DNA of 11,664 bases, taken from Promethearchaeota archaeon (GTDB taxonomy: Archaea; Asgardarchaeota; Lokiarchaeia; Sigynarchaeales; SOKP01). Below the pieces are notes generated by a model. That model did no database searches. It saw nothing but the letters and a program-made list of their open reading frames with translations, and was not told the origin of the DNA. The position numbers were made by a program, and so were the translations under genes. Positions 1-6,586 of the stretch are shown here, piece by piece (within the stretch, counting starts at the first letter, position 1; every line of letters begins with the position of its first letter). The stretch spans positions 1-11,664 of the forward strand of contig JAHLWT010000105.1 in NCBI GenBank assembly GCA_019057775.1, read 5' to 3'.

Positions 1-1122
1 GATGGAGTAAATTTATTCTCATTAACCTCTGCGCTAATAGCATGTTCTCCAAACTTTTTTTCTCAATATCCTACTGATGCAAGAACGGCTCTTGCCATTG
101 TTAAAGATTCATCGGAAATTCTTGCCAAGCTTCTTGATGGAGGTCATAGCATAATTGCAGGACGATTGGCAGGAGCTTTTCGCAACATTGATCGTGAACG
201 AATAGCAAATGAAATTATAGCGGGGATGAAAAGTGCAGATTATAATGTGCGTGAGGATGACCCATTTAAAGAAAAATTACCTACATTATTTAATACCCGT
301 GAAACCTCGCCTTACGTAAATAGAATTAAATTGATGTGGCAACAGATGAGGAATTCTGTAATTGAAAAATTTCCAAAATCGACTGGTTTACCCAAAGATA
401 TTAATGAATATTTAAAAAAAGTTGATGACATATATGTTACCGATGCTTATCATTCATTGTCAATTGAAGGGTATAATGTTACTCCTGAATTAATTGAAAA
501 AGTTAGGAGTGGCAATTGGAATCCGGATGAAAATGAAGGGGATAGACAGCAGAAAGATGCTATGGCCGCCAGGGGGTACTGGCAAGCTTTTCAGACTGTT
601 AAGGCCAGTATTAAAGAAATTTTGGAAGGAAAAGATTCAGGCGACATTGCAGATAATGACCATGGTAAATGGTATCGTGAATTATTTGCACCCAGTGTTG
701 CTGCCGGAATACTAAAAGCATCAGATTTGGCTGGATACAGAAACAGTCCGGTTTACATTAAAGGTTCTAAGCATATACCACCAAGTCCTGTAGCCATTAG
801 AGATGCGATGCCTGCATTATTTGATTTATTAAAAGAGGAAAAAGAACCTTCGGTTCGTGCAGTACTTGGACATTTTGTCTTTGTTTATCTGCATCCTTAT
901 ATGGATGGAAATGGAAGAATTAGCCGCTTCCTGATGAATGTCATGTTAGCTTCAGGCGGATATCCATGGACAGTTATCTCACTTGAAAATCGGGATGAAT
1001 ATATGGACGCTCTTGAAAAGGCAAGTGTCGAACAGGATATATCTGTTTTTGTGGATCTTATTGTCAAGCATGTAAAAAACAGACTTGAAGGAAAACCTGT
1101 TCCAAATATTCCTGAAGAATAA
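1..1122 (+). CDS. Fic-family AMP-transferase (5' end cut by window)
   Basis: The frame is open from base 1, so the gene starts upstream; the TTG at 166 is not needed as a start. The visible part is 373 residues. Counting from that TTG codon, the catalytic Fic motif HPYMDGNGRISR is at residues 243-254, with catalytic His243, phosphate-binding Asp247 and the Gly-Asn-Gly-Arg loop intact. An N-terminal inhibitory-helix motif of the (S/T)xxxE(G/N) type, SLSIEG, is at 97-102, which places it among Fic proteins that carry their own inhibitory helix before the Fic core. Fic enzymes usually transfer AMP from ATP to a target protein; the target here cannot be told. The N-terminal 55 visible residues belong to a domain before the Fic core that I cannot name. 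It converges on the retron genes. Fic genes often sit near type I restriction genes, and an HsdR end lies at the other edge of the window. Confidence 0.9.
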   Translation, partial: DGVNLFSLTSALIACSPNFFSQYPTDARTALAIVKDSSEILAKLLDGGHSIIAGRLAGAFRNIDRERIANEIIAGMKSADYNVREDDPFKEKLPTLFNTRETSPYVNRIKLMWQQMRNSVIEKFPKSTGLPKDINEYLKKVDDIYVTDAYHSLSIEGYNVTPELIEKVRSGNWNPDENEGDRQQKDAMAARGYWQAFQTVKASIKEILEGKDSGDIADNDHGKWYRELFAPSVAAGILKASDLAGYRNSPVYIKGSKHIPPSPVAIRDAMPALFDLLKEEKEPSVRAVLGHFVFVYLHPYMDGNGRISRFLMNVMLASGGYPWTVISLENRDEYMDALEKASVEQDISVFVDLIVKHVKNRLEGKPVPNIPEE

Positions 1123-1250
1123 AGTGTTCAACAAAGCCCGGTATTTTATATTAGGTTTTTATAGCAGTTGGCAGTGTTGAAATATATAACCTAAGATTAA
1201 TAATAGATGAAGGAAGATTTTTTGAACTTCCTTAGGGAACAAATATAAAC
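1123..1250. other. convergent intergenic gap with a weak hairpin
   Basis: This gap lies between the stop codons of the plus-strand Fic gene and the minus-strand reverse transcriptase gene. It holds AAGGAAG at 1210-1216 and its complement CTTCCTT at 1227-1233, a 7-bp stem with a 10-base loop. Neither side is followed by a clear T-run, so a terminator role is only possible, not shown. Confidence 0.35.
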
Positions 1251-2057
1251 CTAAGCGTTTTCTATTCTTTTTCTGTAGACTTTTCTACTTTGCTTTGAAG
1301 AATCTTCTAATAGTGTTTCGTCTTTTGTCTTGAAAGCGTCTGTAATATCAAGGTTGTTTTGTTTTACAACAATTCCTGTTACTTCAACTGGTTTATCAGA
1401 ATAAAAGGTTTTACGGTGGTTAATTTTATATGGACTATCCTCAATGACATTTAGTAATTCAAACGTAACTTTTTTGAAATCATTCTGTGAAGAAAAAGTT
1501 AGGTCATCAATAAATCTGGTATATACTATATTTAATTTTTCACATAGCTTCCATAATTTTAAGTCGTATTTTAAGAAAACTAGGTTGGCAAGATGAGAAC
1601 TTGTTGGGGCTCCTTGGGGCAAATGTCCTTTTGTGGTCGTAAGTTTTGTCATTATCGAAGCATTCTTTGTAGAGTAGCCAAAACTCCTGAAACAATTAAA
1701 AACATGGTTATTGGTAATAGACGGAAAGAAGTTTCTTAAATCAGTACAGAAGTGATATTTTTTACCTTGGTGAATCTTAGCATTATCAATATTACACTTG
1801 CCTTTTATACCACCATAGAGTAAGGTATATCCTTTTGATTCTTTAATTAAACGTTCTAATATTTTTGATTTTATCCTTTTCTGTATTCTTTTTAACTCAC
1901 CTGTGCTTGGCTCAATTATTCTTGTTTTTACCTTACCGTTTCTTTTAATAGTCTGTTTAGTGAATTCTTGGTAATAATGTGAAGAATTTCCTGCCACCTC
2001 TTGAATTTCATCACGTGATATCCCTAGGAGATATGATAATCCTTTCGTGGATAACAT
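1251..2057 (-). CDS. retron-type reverse transcriptase
   Basis: This 268-residue protein makes cDNA from a structured RNA encoded just upstream; in retrons the product is branched msDNA. The motifs are in the right order: the retron region X motif NAxxH as NAKIH (92-96), motif A with Asp106 in TDLRNFFPSI, motif B LPQGAPTS (146-153), motif C FIDD with Asp184 and Asp185, and the retron VTG triplet (226-228). NAxxH and VTG together separate retron enzymes from group II intron and DGR enzymes. Two oddities: motif C is FIDD rather than the common YADD, and only 40 residues follow VTG, which makes it shorter than well-known retron enzymes such as Ec86. Its ATG shares one base with the stop of the upstream HTH gene (TAATG), so translation is probably coupled. 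It is the last gene of the candidate retron operon. Confidence 0.9.
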   Translation of the reverse strand: MLSTKGLSYLLGISRDEIQEVAGNSSHYYQEFTKQTIKRNGKVKTRIIEPSTGELKRIQKRIKSKILERLIKESKGYTLLYGGIKGKCNIDNAKIHQGKKYHFCTDLRNFFPSITNNHVFNCFRSFGYSTKNASIMTKLTTTKGHLPQGAPTSSHLANLVFLKYDLKLWKLCEKLNIVYTRFIDDLTFSSQNDFKKVTFELLNVIEDSPYKINHRKTFYSDKPVEVTGIVVKQNNLDITDAFKTKDETLLEDSSKQSRKVYRKRIENA

Positions 2058-2347
2058 TATCCTATAAAATTTTTTTCCAGTATAGGAGAAAAGTTGGCAG
2101 AAATAAAATTCAACAATTCTTTTTTCTCTGTAGGTACATCTTCATCAGTAATTGATAAAAAGAATAATACTGGTAGCGGTACATCAAGGGCCTTGCTAAT
2201 AACACGAAGGGTAGAAAGATGAGGTTCTTTATTCCCTTTTTCGATATTAGATAAATAGGACTGTGAAATATCACAGAGCTTTGCCAGTTCTATCTGCTTA
2301 AGTCCTTTTTTCTTACGAGTTTCTGATATGGTTTTTCCTATATTCAT
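2057..2347 (-). CDS. XRE-type helix-turn-helix protein of the retron operon
   Basis: A 96-residue protein. Residues 1-60 are a classic XRE/Cro HTH: RKKKGLKQIELAKLCDIS, then QSYLSNIEKGNKEPHLSTL, the recognition helix and turn, and then an aliphatic segment VPLPVLFFLS (56-65). The last 30 residues are polar and helical with no domain I can name. Its stop overlaps the reverse transcriptase start by one base, so the two are very likely made together. Several retron types carry an extra HTH protein beside the reverse transcriptase, and published retron classifications include HTH-associated types. Whether this one is the toxic effector, an RNA- or msDNA-binding partner, or a repressor of the operon cannot be decided from sequence. 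Confidence 0.88.
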   Translation of the reverse strand: MNIGKTISETRKKKGLKQIELAKLCDISQSYLSNIEKGNKEPHLSTLRVISKALDVPLPVLFFLSITDEDVPTEKKELLNFISANFSPILEKNFIG

Positions 2348-2378
2348 AATAATCAGAGTATAAAATGGGAGAATGTCA

Positions 2379-2618
2379 TTAATCTATTAATCGACCAATC
2401 TTGTTAGGATTGGTTAATAATAGCAGCTTTTTTGTCACTTCAAGAAGCAGCATTTTCTGCTGTTCTTCATCCTGGGTCTGTAAAGCCTCATTTAAGAGTT
2501 CTAAACAATCTTCAAGGATAGTGACGTCAAACTCTGACAGCAAACCACGGTTCTTTGACCGTACAATTTGTTGTTCGAAATTTCGAACAAACTTTTTAAG
2601 AAAAGATTTTTTCTTCAT
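2379..2618 (-). CDS. small helical protein, first gene of the retron operon
   Basis: A 79-residue protein with a basic N-terminus (KKKSFLKKFVRNF) and then two predicted helices rich in Leu, Glu and Gln, with LEDCLELLNEAL (35-46) and LLLEVTKKLLLL (57-68) as the amphipathic parts. I see no signal peptide, cysteine motif or catalytic motif, and I do not recognise the family. It is followed after a 31-base gap by the HTH gene. The ATG is only 5 bases from the a2 segment of the candidate msr-msd RNA, so its ribosome-binding region lies at the edge of, or inside, a folded RNA stem. The opposite-strand frame over the same bases is judged a shadow. It may be the effector or an RNA-binding partner of the retron; this is inference from position. 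Confidence 0.7.
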   Translation of the reverse strand: MKKKSFLKKFVRNFEQQIVRSKNRGLLSEFDVTILEDCLELLNEALQTQDEEQQKMLLLEVTKKLLLLTNPNKIGRLID

Positions 2619-2623
2619 TATAC

Positions 2624-2877
2624 TGAAATTTTAGTTGTGCAGGCAATATCGCCTTGCCCATTGCCGATATGCCTGTTCAGCGTAGTTTGCTCTACTCCCC
2701 CCATTTGACCTTGCCCAAGCATACATATTGTTTTACACAAGATGAGTGATGGGCAGTAGTGGAACTATAGTAAACAAGAGTACTTGTGCCACCATTAAAG
2801 CAGATAAATCTGCCGTGCTTAATGCACCTAAAAATTCAGGACTTCTAATCAGCTACTAAAAATTTCATTTCAAAGAA
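2624..2877 (-). ncRNA. candidate retron msr-msd RNA
   Basis: This stretch, between a Bacteroidota-type promoter and the first retron gene, is packed with pairing segments. The a1 candidate TGAAATTTTTAGT (2855-2867, read on minus) pairs with a2 ACTAAAATTTCA (2624-2635) over 12 bp with one bulged T. Directly after a1 comes AGC, which gives a candidate priming guanosine at 2853. Inside are: a small CCTGAA/TTTAGG hairpin (2827-2840); a two-part hairpin CATTAA/TTAATG with GCAGA/TCTGC (2793-2824); ACAAG/CTTGT (2774-2787); a stem TGCCCA/TGGGCA with an inner CAT-TTGT/ACAA-ATG stem (2712-2755); GTAG/CTAC (2682-2695); and an 11-bp stem with one bulge (2640-2675). The layout, with a1 first, a priming G, msr hairpins, msd hairpins and then a2, is that of a retron RNA. 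The exact msr/msd boundary is not visible. The 5' end is inferred from the promoter. Confidence 0.72.
2640..2675 (-). repeat. long msd-type hairpin
   Basis: CAGGCA (2640-2645) and TATCG (2647-2651) pair with CGATA (2665-2669) and TGCCTG (2670-2675). This gives 11 bp with one bulged base and a 13-base loop. It lies next to a2, where reverse transcription of a retron template would begin, so it would be copied first into msDNA. Confidence 0.6.
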
Positions 2878-2883
2878 CTGGTG

Positions 2884-2914
2884 CAAATATAGTAAATATT
2901 TCTGACAGTACAAA
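2884..2914 (-). promoter_or_regulatory. Bacteroidota-type promoter of the retron
   Basis: Read on minus, TTTG (2911-2914) is followed by 19 bases and then TATATTTG (2884-2891). This fits the Bacteroidota -33 TTTG and -7 TAnnTTTG boxes with the expected 19-21 base spacing. Transcription would start near 2877, about ten bases before the a1 segment of the candidate retron RNA. I found no second match this good among the spacers I checked. Confidence 0.72.
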
Positions 2915-3313
2915 AAATATGTATTATTGTTATAAAAATTGTGATAAGAGAAATATTTCTATAATTTTTGTTAATTATTTGGATACTTATTTTTTCTCTC
3001 TATTTACCTTGGATTATTCATGAAAAATGAAAAATCTACTAAAAATAAACATTTTCGTTTTTTGCTATAAAACAAAGTTTTTTATACAGTTTTTACTATT
3101 TAGTTTATACATAGTAGCTTACAATGATATCGTAAAAGTTTATGAATTATTCAGGTTACAATTGAATAGGGAGTTCAAAGGATTTTTAAATAGGCCTTTT
3201 CGAGTCGGGCTTCCCATGTTCAAACCGAAAGAGTCTCATTTTTTAGCGATATTGAGTTATATCGCATAGATGTTGCTGTATTGCACTTACAAAATTATGC
3301 TATGAACTGGGAG
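2915..3313. other. AT-rich stretch with no convincing gene
   Basis: The bases from the retron promoter to the terminator at 3314 are very AT-rich. A plus-strand frame of 80 codons (3027-3269) has no ribosome-binding site and no recognisable domain, and I do not call it a gene. A perfect 7-bp hairpin, GCGATAT (3246-3252) with ATATCGC (3259-3265), is present; its role is unknown. Confidence 0.5.
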
Positions 3314-3350
3314 AAAAAAAGCCCTGCCGATTTCATCGGTAAGGCTTTTT
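3314..3350. terminator. bidirectional rho-independent terminator
   Basis: AAAAAGCC (3316-3323) pairs with GGCTTTTT (3343-3350). After one mismatch, TGCCGAT (3325-3331) pairs with ATCGGTA (3335-3341) around a TTC loop. The stem is about 15 bp and has A- and T-runs on both sides, so it can stop transcripts on either strand. It would end the minus-strand transcript of the cassette region before the retron. Its right arm overlaps the attC-like half-site that starts at 3343. Confidence 0.8.
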
Positions 3351-3397
3351 CCCAAAGCGAAGCGGCGGGAAAAGTCCGCTGGATTGAGTTGTTAGGC
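3343..3397 (-). repeat. attC half-site at the left end of the cassette array
   Basis: On minus, GCCTAAC (3391-3397, the R'' core RYYYAAC) follows 5 bases after the stop codon of the 158-aa gene. Next come AACTCAATCCAGCGGAC and CGCCGCTTCGC, which closely resemble the R''-L'' half of common integron attC sites. An imperfect stem (GGGAAAAGTCC, 3367-3377, with GGCTTTTTCCC, 3343-3353; 9 of 11 match) forms the hairpin tip. The expected L' and GTTRRRY core on the far side are missing; the terminator is there instead. I read it as a truncated or rearranged attC. Confidence 0.62.
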
Positions 3398-3402
3398 ATG
3401 TA

Positions 3403-3879
3403 TTACAAAATTTTTGACCACATGCTAACAACTTCTTCCAACGCCTCAAGTAACTTGATTTTTTTAGAATTTTTTGTCGTATAAATAACCACAAATTTTC
3501 CATTATCATCTTGACCACATCCATCAACAGTAATTCCATCTTTTTCAAATATTATACTTTCAATACAGCCTGTGGATGCGATAGACACATATGATAGGTT
3601 GTTATTTAAGTATAAATGTTTATATGCATTAGCTATACTTTGAATGTCAGTAAAATATTTTGATTGGTTTGCCAAGTATTTTAAAAAGTCTATTCGATCC
3701 TTGAAGCCAGAAATTTTACTTGGATCATTTTTTTCATAATAATTAAAATATTGATCTGCCATATGAAAGGCGCTAACCGCAGCATTTATGCCTTTTCTAA
3801 CATTATCTGGTTCATTGCAAAAGTCATAATAGTTTTCTTCGACAAATGCACAATAGAAATCATATGGATTCATGCCCAT
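3403..3879 (-). CDS. unknown helical protein of an integron cassette
   Basis: A 158-residue protein of unknown function. Residues 1-92 are predicted helical, with RKGINAAVSAFHMADQYF (28-45) and YFTDIQSIANAYKHLYL (75-91). Residues 95-140 are strand-rich (YVSIAST, GKFVVIYTT). The helical part has the feel of HEPN-like bundles, but I see no RxxxxH motif, so I do not assign that family. The start is well supported: AGGAGG lies 10 bases before the ATG. Such a strong Shine-Dalgarno sequence is unusual for a Bacteroidota gene and hints at transfer from another phylum. The stop codon sits 5 bases before an attC core. It shares a cassette with the upstream two-TM protein gene, separated by a 166-base spacer. 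Confidence 0.78.
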   Translation of the reverse strand: MGMNPYDFYCAFVEENYYDFCNEPDNVRKGINAAVSAFHMADQYFNYYEKNDPSKISGFKDRIDFLKYLANQSKYFTDIQSIANAYKHLYLNNNLSYVSIASTGCIESIIFEKDGITVDGCGQDDNGKFVVIYTTKNSKKIKLLEALEEVVSMWSKIL

Positions 3880-4045
3880 ATATATTTTCCTCCTAATTTA
3901 TTTTTTTCACCATATTATTATCCATAAATAGTGTGTATAATATCCCAAATTTGATTTGTTACCTGTTTTCTTATATTTTTAATTCTTTCAAATCCCATAT
4001 AATGGTGCTGTTGTGCGCCTGACTCAAACTGTTTGTTTACAGCCA
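3880..4045. other. spacer with an imperfect inverted repeat
   Basis: The gap between the 158-aa gene and the two-TM gene holds TATAATGG (3998-4005) plus TGCTGT, which pairs with ACAGCCATTATA (4039-4050) apart from two extra bases. The repeat reaches into the last codons of the two-TM gene. It could be a decayed attC site, but neither end has a GTTRRRY core, so I leave it unassigned. The purine-rich AGGAGG before 3879 is the ribosome-binding site of the next gene. Confidence 0.4.
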
Positions 4046-4501
4046 TTATATTATTTTTTTGCTCAATTTTCTTTGAAGAACTTCAAGAGCTTTGAGGGCT
4101 CTTTTGGCGTCTTTTTTCTTGATATATTTGATGAGTTTTTTACTTCGCCAAGTAAAAATTCTGTTTTCTACTAATTCTTGAATGTCTCTTTCAAGTAATT
4201 CCCATGAGTCAACTTCAACCGCCTTCTTATGGAGTGCACTACTATATATTTTATAGCTATTGGCCTGTTTACGAATATTTTCTAATTCATTATGGATACG
4301 AGTTCTCACTTTTTTCATTAGGGATTGATTCTTTTGAAATTTCAGCTTTTCTTTATTCTCATTGACGAATGATGCCAAAAAAGCGACACCCGCTATAATG
4401 ATTCCGACAACAGGCTCTTCCTTTTCTTGAGCTTTATACCACCAGTATAGCGATGCAATCAAACCGAGAAAGGACAGGATTCTTATTACTTTTCTCATCA
4501 T
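4046..4501 (-). CDS. two-TM membrane protein of an integron cassette
   Basis: The open frame runs up to an ATG at 4648, but I prefer the ATG at 4501, giving 151 residues. The 49 codons before it consist of the attC core and the leader repeat shared with other cassettes. From the chosen start there are two membrane segments, IRILSFLGLIASLYWW (about 5-20) and VVGIIIAGVAFLASFV (about 30-45), linked by a short charged loop with an Glu-Glu-Pro motif. A highly basic, helical cytoplasmic domain of about 105 residues follows (KKVRTRIHNELENI, RALKALEVLQRKLSKK). Paired membrane helices with an EP motif in the link occur in various bacterial defence proteins; that comparison is by eye. Function is unknown. 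It lies upstream of the 158-aa gene in the same cassette. Confidence 0.7.
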   Translation of the reverse strand: MMRKVIRILSFLGLIASLYWWYKAQEKEEPVVGIIIAGVAFLASFVNENKEKLKFQKNQSLMKKVRTRIHNELENIRKQANSYKIYSSALHKKAVEVDSWELLERDIQELVENRIFTWRSKKLIKYIKKKDAKRALKALEVLQRKLSKKII

Positions 4502-4540
4502 TAATCTCTTATGATTTAATTTTTCAATGGCACACAACGG

Positions 4541-4653
4541 CACTATAGTAAAAAATCTCCCGGAACTCCTGACAAGAATAACATGCCATACCCGCTTAAC
4601 CGTTTGGAACTGCTTAGCGGGAATATTTTCAATTTTTTCAAAACTCATATAAC
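4541..4653 (-). repeat. cassette leader repeat, copy 1
   Basis: This starts at the attC core GTTATAT (4647-4653) and runs to ACTATAGT near 4543. It shares three blocks with copies at 7479-7586 and 9766-9878: the first 25 or so bases after the core, a CCCG...CGGG hairpin (4591-4621, three mismatches in a 14-bp stem) and the block CCTGACAAGAATAACA (4568-4583 on plus). One frame through it is open and joins the two-TM gene, but it reads as repeat rather than protein. Confidence 0.65.
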
Positions 4654-4735
4654 GTACCCAGCATAAAAGAAGTTTTTGCGAAGCAAAAATTTGGGTGAAT
4701 GTCGTTAGGTGCGAACCTTTTATGCTGTGTTAGGC
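4647..4735 (-). repeat. attC site
   Basis: On minus it begins with a perfect R'' core GCCTAAC (4729-4735) and ends with GTTATAT (4647-4653), one base off GTTRRRY. A perfect 11-bp inverted repeat, CAGCATAAAAG (4659-4669) and CTTTTATGCTG (4717-4727), forms the outer stem. TTTTTGC-gaa-GCAAAAA (4673-4689) forms the tip. The 89-bp length is normal for attC. It lies between the ATPase gene and the two-TM gene. Confidence 0.75.
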
Positions 4736-4792
4736 GGCCGTTTTGCTTATTATCTTATCTCTGCCACTTTACCATCATTGGAAATCTCCTTT

Positions 4793-6586
4793 TCAAATAC
4801 TCTTTTTTGGCCGTCCACGAGGGCTCTTCACGATACTTCGCGAAGTACCAGTTAGTTTATTCTTCAATCTAAAATAGAAAGAGAGTATTTTTTCGAGATA
4901 GTCATCAGCGGCTCCACTTTTATCATTATAGGCTATAGTTTCTTTCCCAATCATAAGTGTAGCATAGGTAAGTTGTGTCTGTTCTGATCCATTGTGTACC
5001 TCTTGTTTGTAATCCTCATTGAGATCGTTAATTTCAATGACTCTTGAAATGTATCTACTATGTTTAGATGCACCTTCCTCAAAAGATTTTTCTACATAGT
5101 TAATTCGTGGGCCTTCTTTATCTCTCCCAGGTCCTTTAGGTTCTCTTGCTTGTTCAGGTTCTGCGACTCGAACATGGGCTTCTGTCTTTAATTCTCCTGT
5201 TGTTGCAGTTAATATGGCTGGAGCGGTAGTTTTTGATTTACCTTCAAAGGAAACGTGAGCAGTAACAACCCTATCCTTATCAGCTTCAGATGCCTTAAGT
5301 AATATACTCTGTGTTATTAATTCGACACAAGAAGAATTGCTAATACTGAATGTTACCAGGCTACTATCTGGAACTACATTGGGCACGAAAGCTTTAAAAG
5401 GAAGATTTCCACTTTTTCCTGATTCGATCCTAATTGAAGAAGGCACAAAATCAAAACCATTAGGTGGAAGTCTTGGTTCAGGAGGTTTTCGTCCCAATCC
5501 TTCCAATAACTCTAAGTCTTTAAACTCCTCGGTATTTAAGATGTCCCTTGCTAATTCAATAGCTTTTTTCTGAATCTCAGTCAATTTCTTCTCAGCTTCT
5601 TCCTGTTTAAGATTCTCAACCTCTGTTTCGATTGATGGGCAGAGTCTATCGAGTTCATCAAGTAGACTTATCCAATCATCATTTTCCTCAAATCCTGTCC
5701 TAGCAGGGAGAGGTTTTAGGAAATCAGCATCGATAAATCCCTTTATATCCCCATTCGCGTAAATGCTTTCCTCTAAGCCGTATGCAGACAAGGTCTTTAA
5801 ATCATCAACAATCACGACGCACATATGTCGAATGCTAACTGTTCCCTTTCCAGATGGATCAAAATATAATTCCAAGGAAAATTTTTTATTTCGATCTCTT
5901 ATGAGGGGCCAGTCCTTATAACTTTCGCCTATTTTGGGAAGTTTTATCTTTAGTGGCTTTACCATATAGGTAGTTCCTTTGGAGTAAATCTCAATTTGAA
6001 GTGAACCCTCTTTCAGGAATGGGTCAAATTTTTCAGCAAATACCTTTTTGAGTTTTTCCGGAGAGAGGGGACCTCTTGGTTTGGTGGGATCGAATAGCAG
6101 TTCAGAAATAACAATCTTAATTCCGGGATCTGATAAGCTTTGTCTTTTTATCGCAGGTTCAAATTCTGCATCATCAGAACCCTCTCGAAGTGTAATTTTT
6201 ATAGTCTTATAACCTTTATCTTTCTTAGAAAAGAATATACATTTCCTTCCAATCTGGAGGAAGCTAAACATTCCAATTCCAAGTTGACCTATCTGCTTAA
6301 AGTCAAAGATCTTTTTTGCAGAGTCAGCGACTCGCTGAAGCGCGCTTTCAAACTCATCTTTAGACATTCCATAGGGATACTCAATTATTACTCTATCCTT
6401 TTCCAGAGTATAGGTTACCCGACAAACTAAAAATGCCTTACCGAGACTTTTTGCTTTAAGGTGTTCATCTATAGCATTACTCACATGCTCCTTTATAGCG
6501 TCAGCAGGGTTTCGATATAAACTTCCCAACCATCTGAGAGCATTTGCCGTATGTAGTTTGATTGGAACTTTCTTCATTTCTGTCAC
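4793..6586 (-). CDS. GHKL (HSP90-like) ATPase with C-terminal AT-hook
   Basis: A 597-residue protein. The N-terminal GHKL fold shows the N-box EHVSNAID (Glu33, Asn37, Asp40) and the lid motif GQLGIG (100-105). The G1 motif, normally DNGxGM, is degenerate: EYPYGM (69-74). A second half of the ATPase module runs to about 320 and includes ARTGFEENDDW (295-305), placed where GHKL proteins carry a basic residue that reaches the nucleotide. Residues 320-365 are helical, possibly coiled coil. About 378-476 looks like an Ig-like beta-sandwich, then comes a helical domain to 580. The tail SPRGRPKKS (588-596) is a clear AT-hook, which points to action on DNA. The layout recalls prokaryotic MORC/MutL-like ATPases, some of which sit near restriction systems. 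It overlaps the upstream HTH gene by 4 bases (ATGA), so the two form an operon. Confidence 0.85.
   Translation of the reverse strand: MTEMKKVPIKLHTANALRWLGSLYRNPADAIKEHVSNAIDEHLKAKSLGKAFLVCRVTYTLEKDRVIIEYPYGMSKDEFESALQRVADSAKKIFDFKQIGQLGIGMFSFLQIGRKCIFFSKKDKGYKTIKITLREGSDDAEFEPAIKRQSLSDPGIKIVISELLFDPTKPRGPLSPEKLKKVFAEKFDPFLKEGSLQIEIYSKGTTYMVKPLKIKLPKIGESYKDWPLIRDRNKKFSLELYFDPSGKGTVSIRHMCVVIVDDLKTLSAYGLEESIYANGDIKGFIDADFLKPLPARTGFEENDDWISLLDELDRLCPSIETEVENLKQEEAEKKLTEIQKKAIELARDILNTEEFKDLELLEGLGRKPPEPRLPPNGFDFVPSSIRIESGKSGNLPFKAFVPNVVPDSSLVTFSISNSSCVELITQSILLKASEADKDRVVTAHVSFEGKSKTTAPAILTATTGELKTEAHVRVAEPEQAREPKGPGRDKEGPRINYVEKSFEEGASKHSRYISRVIEINDLNEDYKQEVHNGSEQTQLTYATLMIGKETIAYNDKSGAADDYLEKILSFYFRLKNKLTGTSRSIVKSPRGRPKKSI

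Noticed and set aside
166..168. TTG as the start of the Fic gene
   Set aside because: The frame is open to base 1 with protein-like sequence, so the gene simply continues past the window edge.
2641..2860. CRISPR-like or tRNA-like element
   Set aside because: The hairpins differ from each other, with no regular repeats or cloverleaf; the a1/a2 layout fits a retron RNA better.
3246..3265. GCGATAT/ATATCGC hairpin as an attI or operator site
   Set aside because: Only a 7-bp hairpin with no core site next to it; not enough support.
3027..3269. 80-codon plus-strand frame
   Set aside because: AT-rich, no ribosome site, no recognisable domain, and it ends in an inverted repeat; more likely chance.
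4543..4584. Conserved 13-residue leader peptide (MLFLSGV...) in the repeat
   Set aside because: Present in copies 1 and 2, but copy 4 lacks the ATG, so the match may be a by-product of DNA conservation.
4502..4648. Long N-terminus of the two-TM protein
   Set aside because: These codons overlap the attC core and the shared leader repeat, which has stop codons in the same frame in copies 2 and 4.
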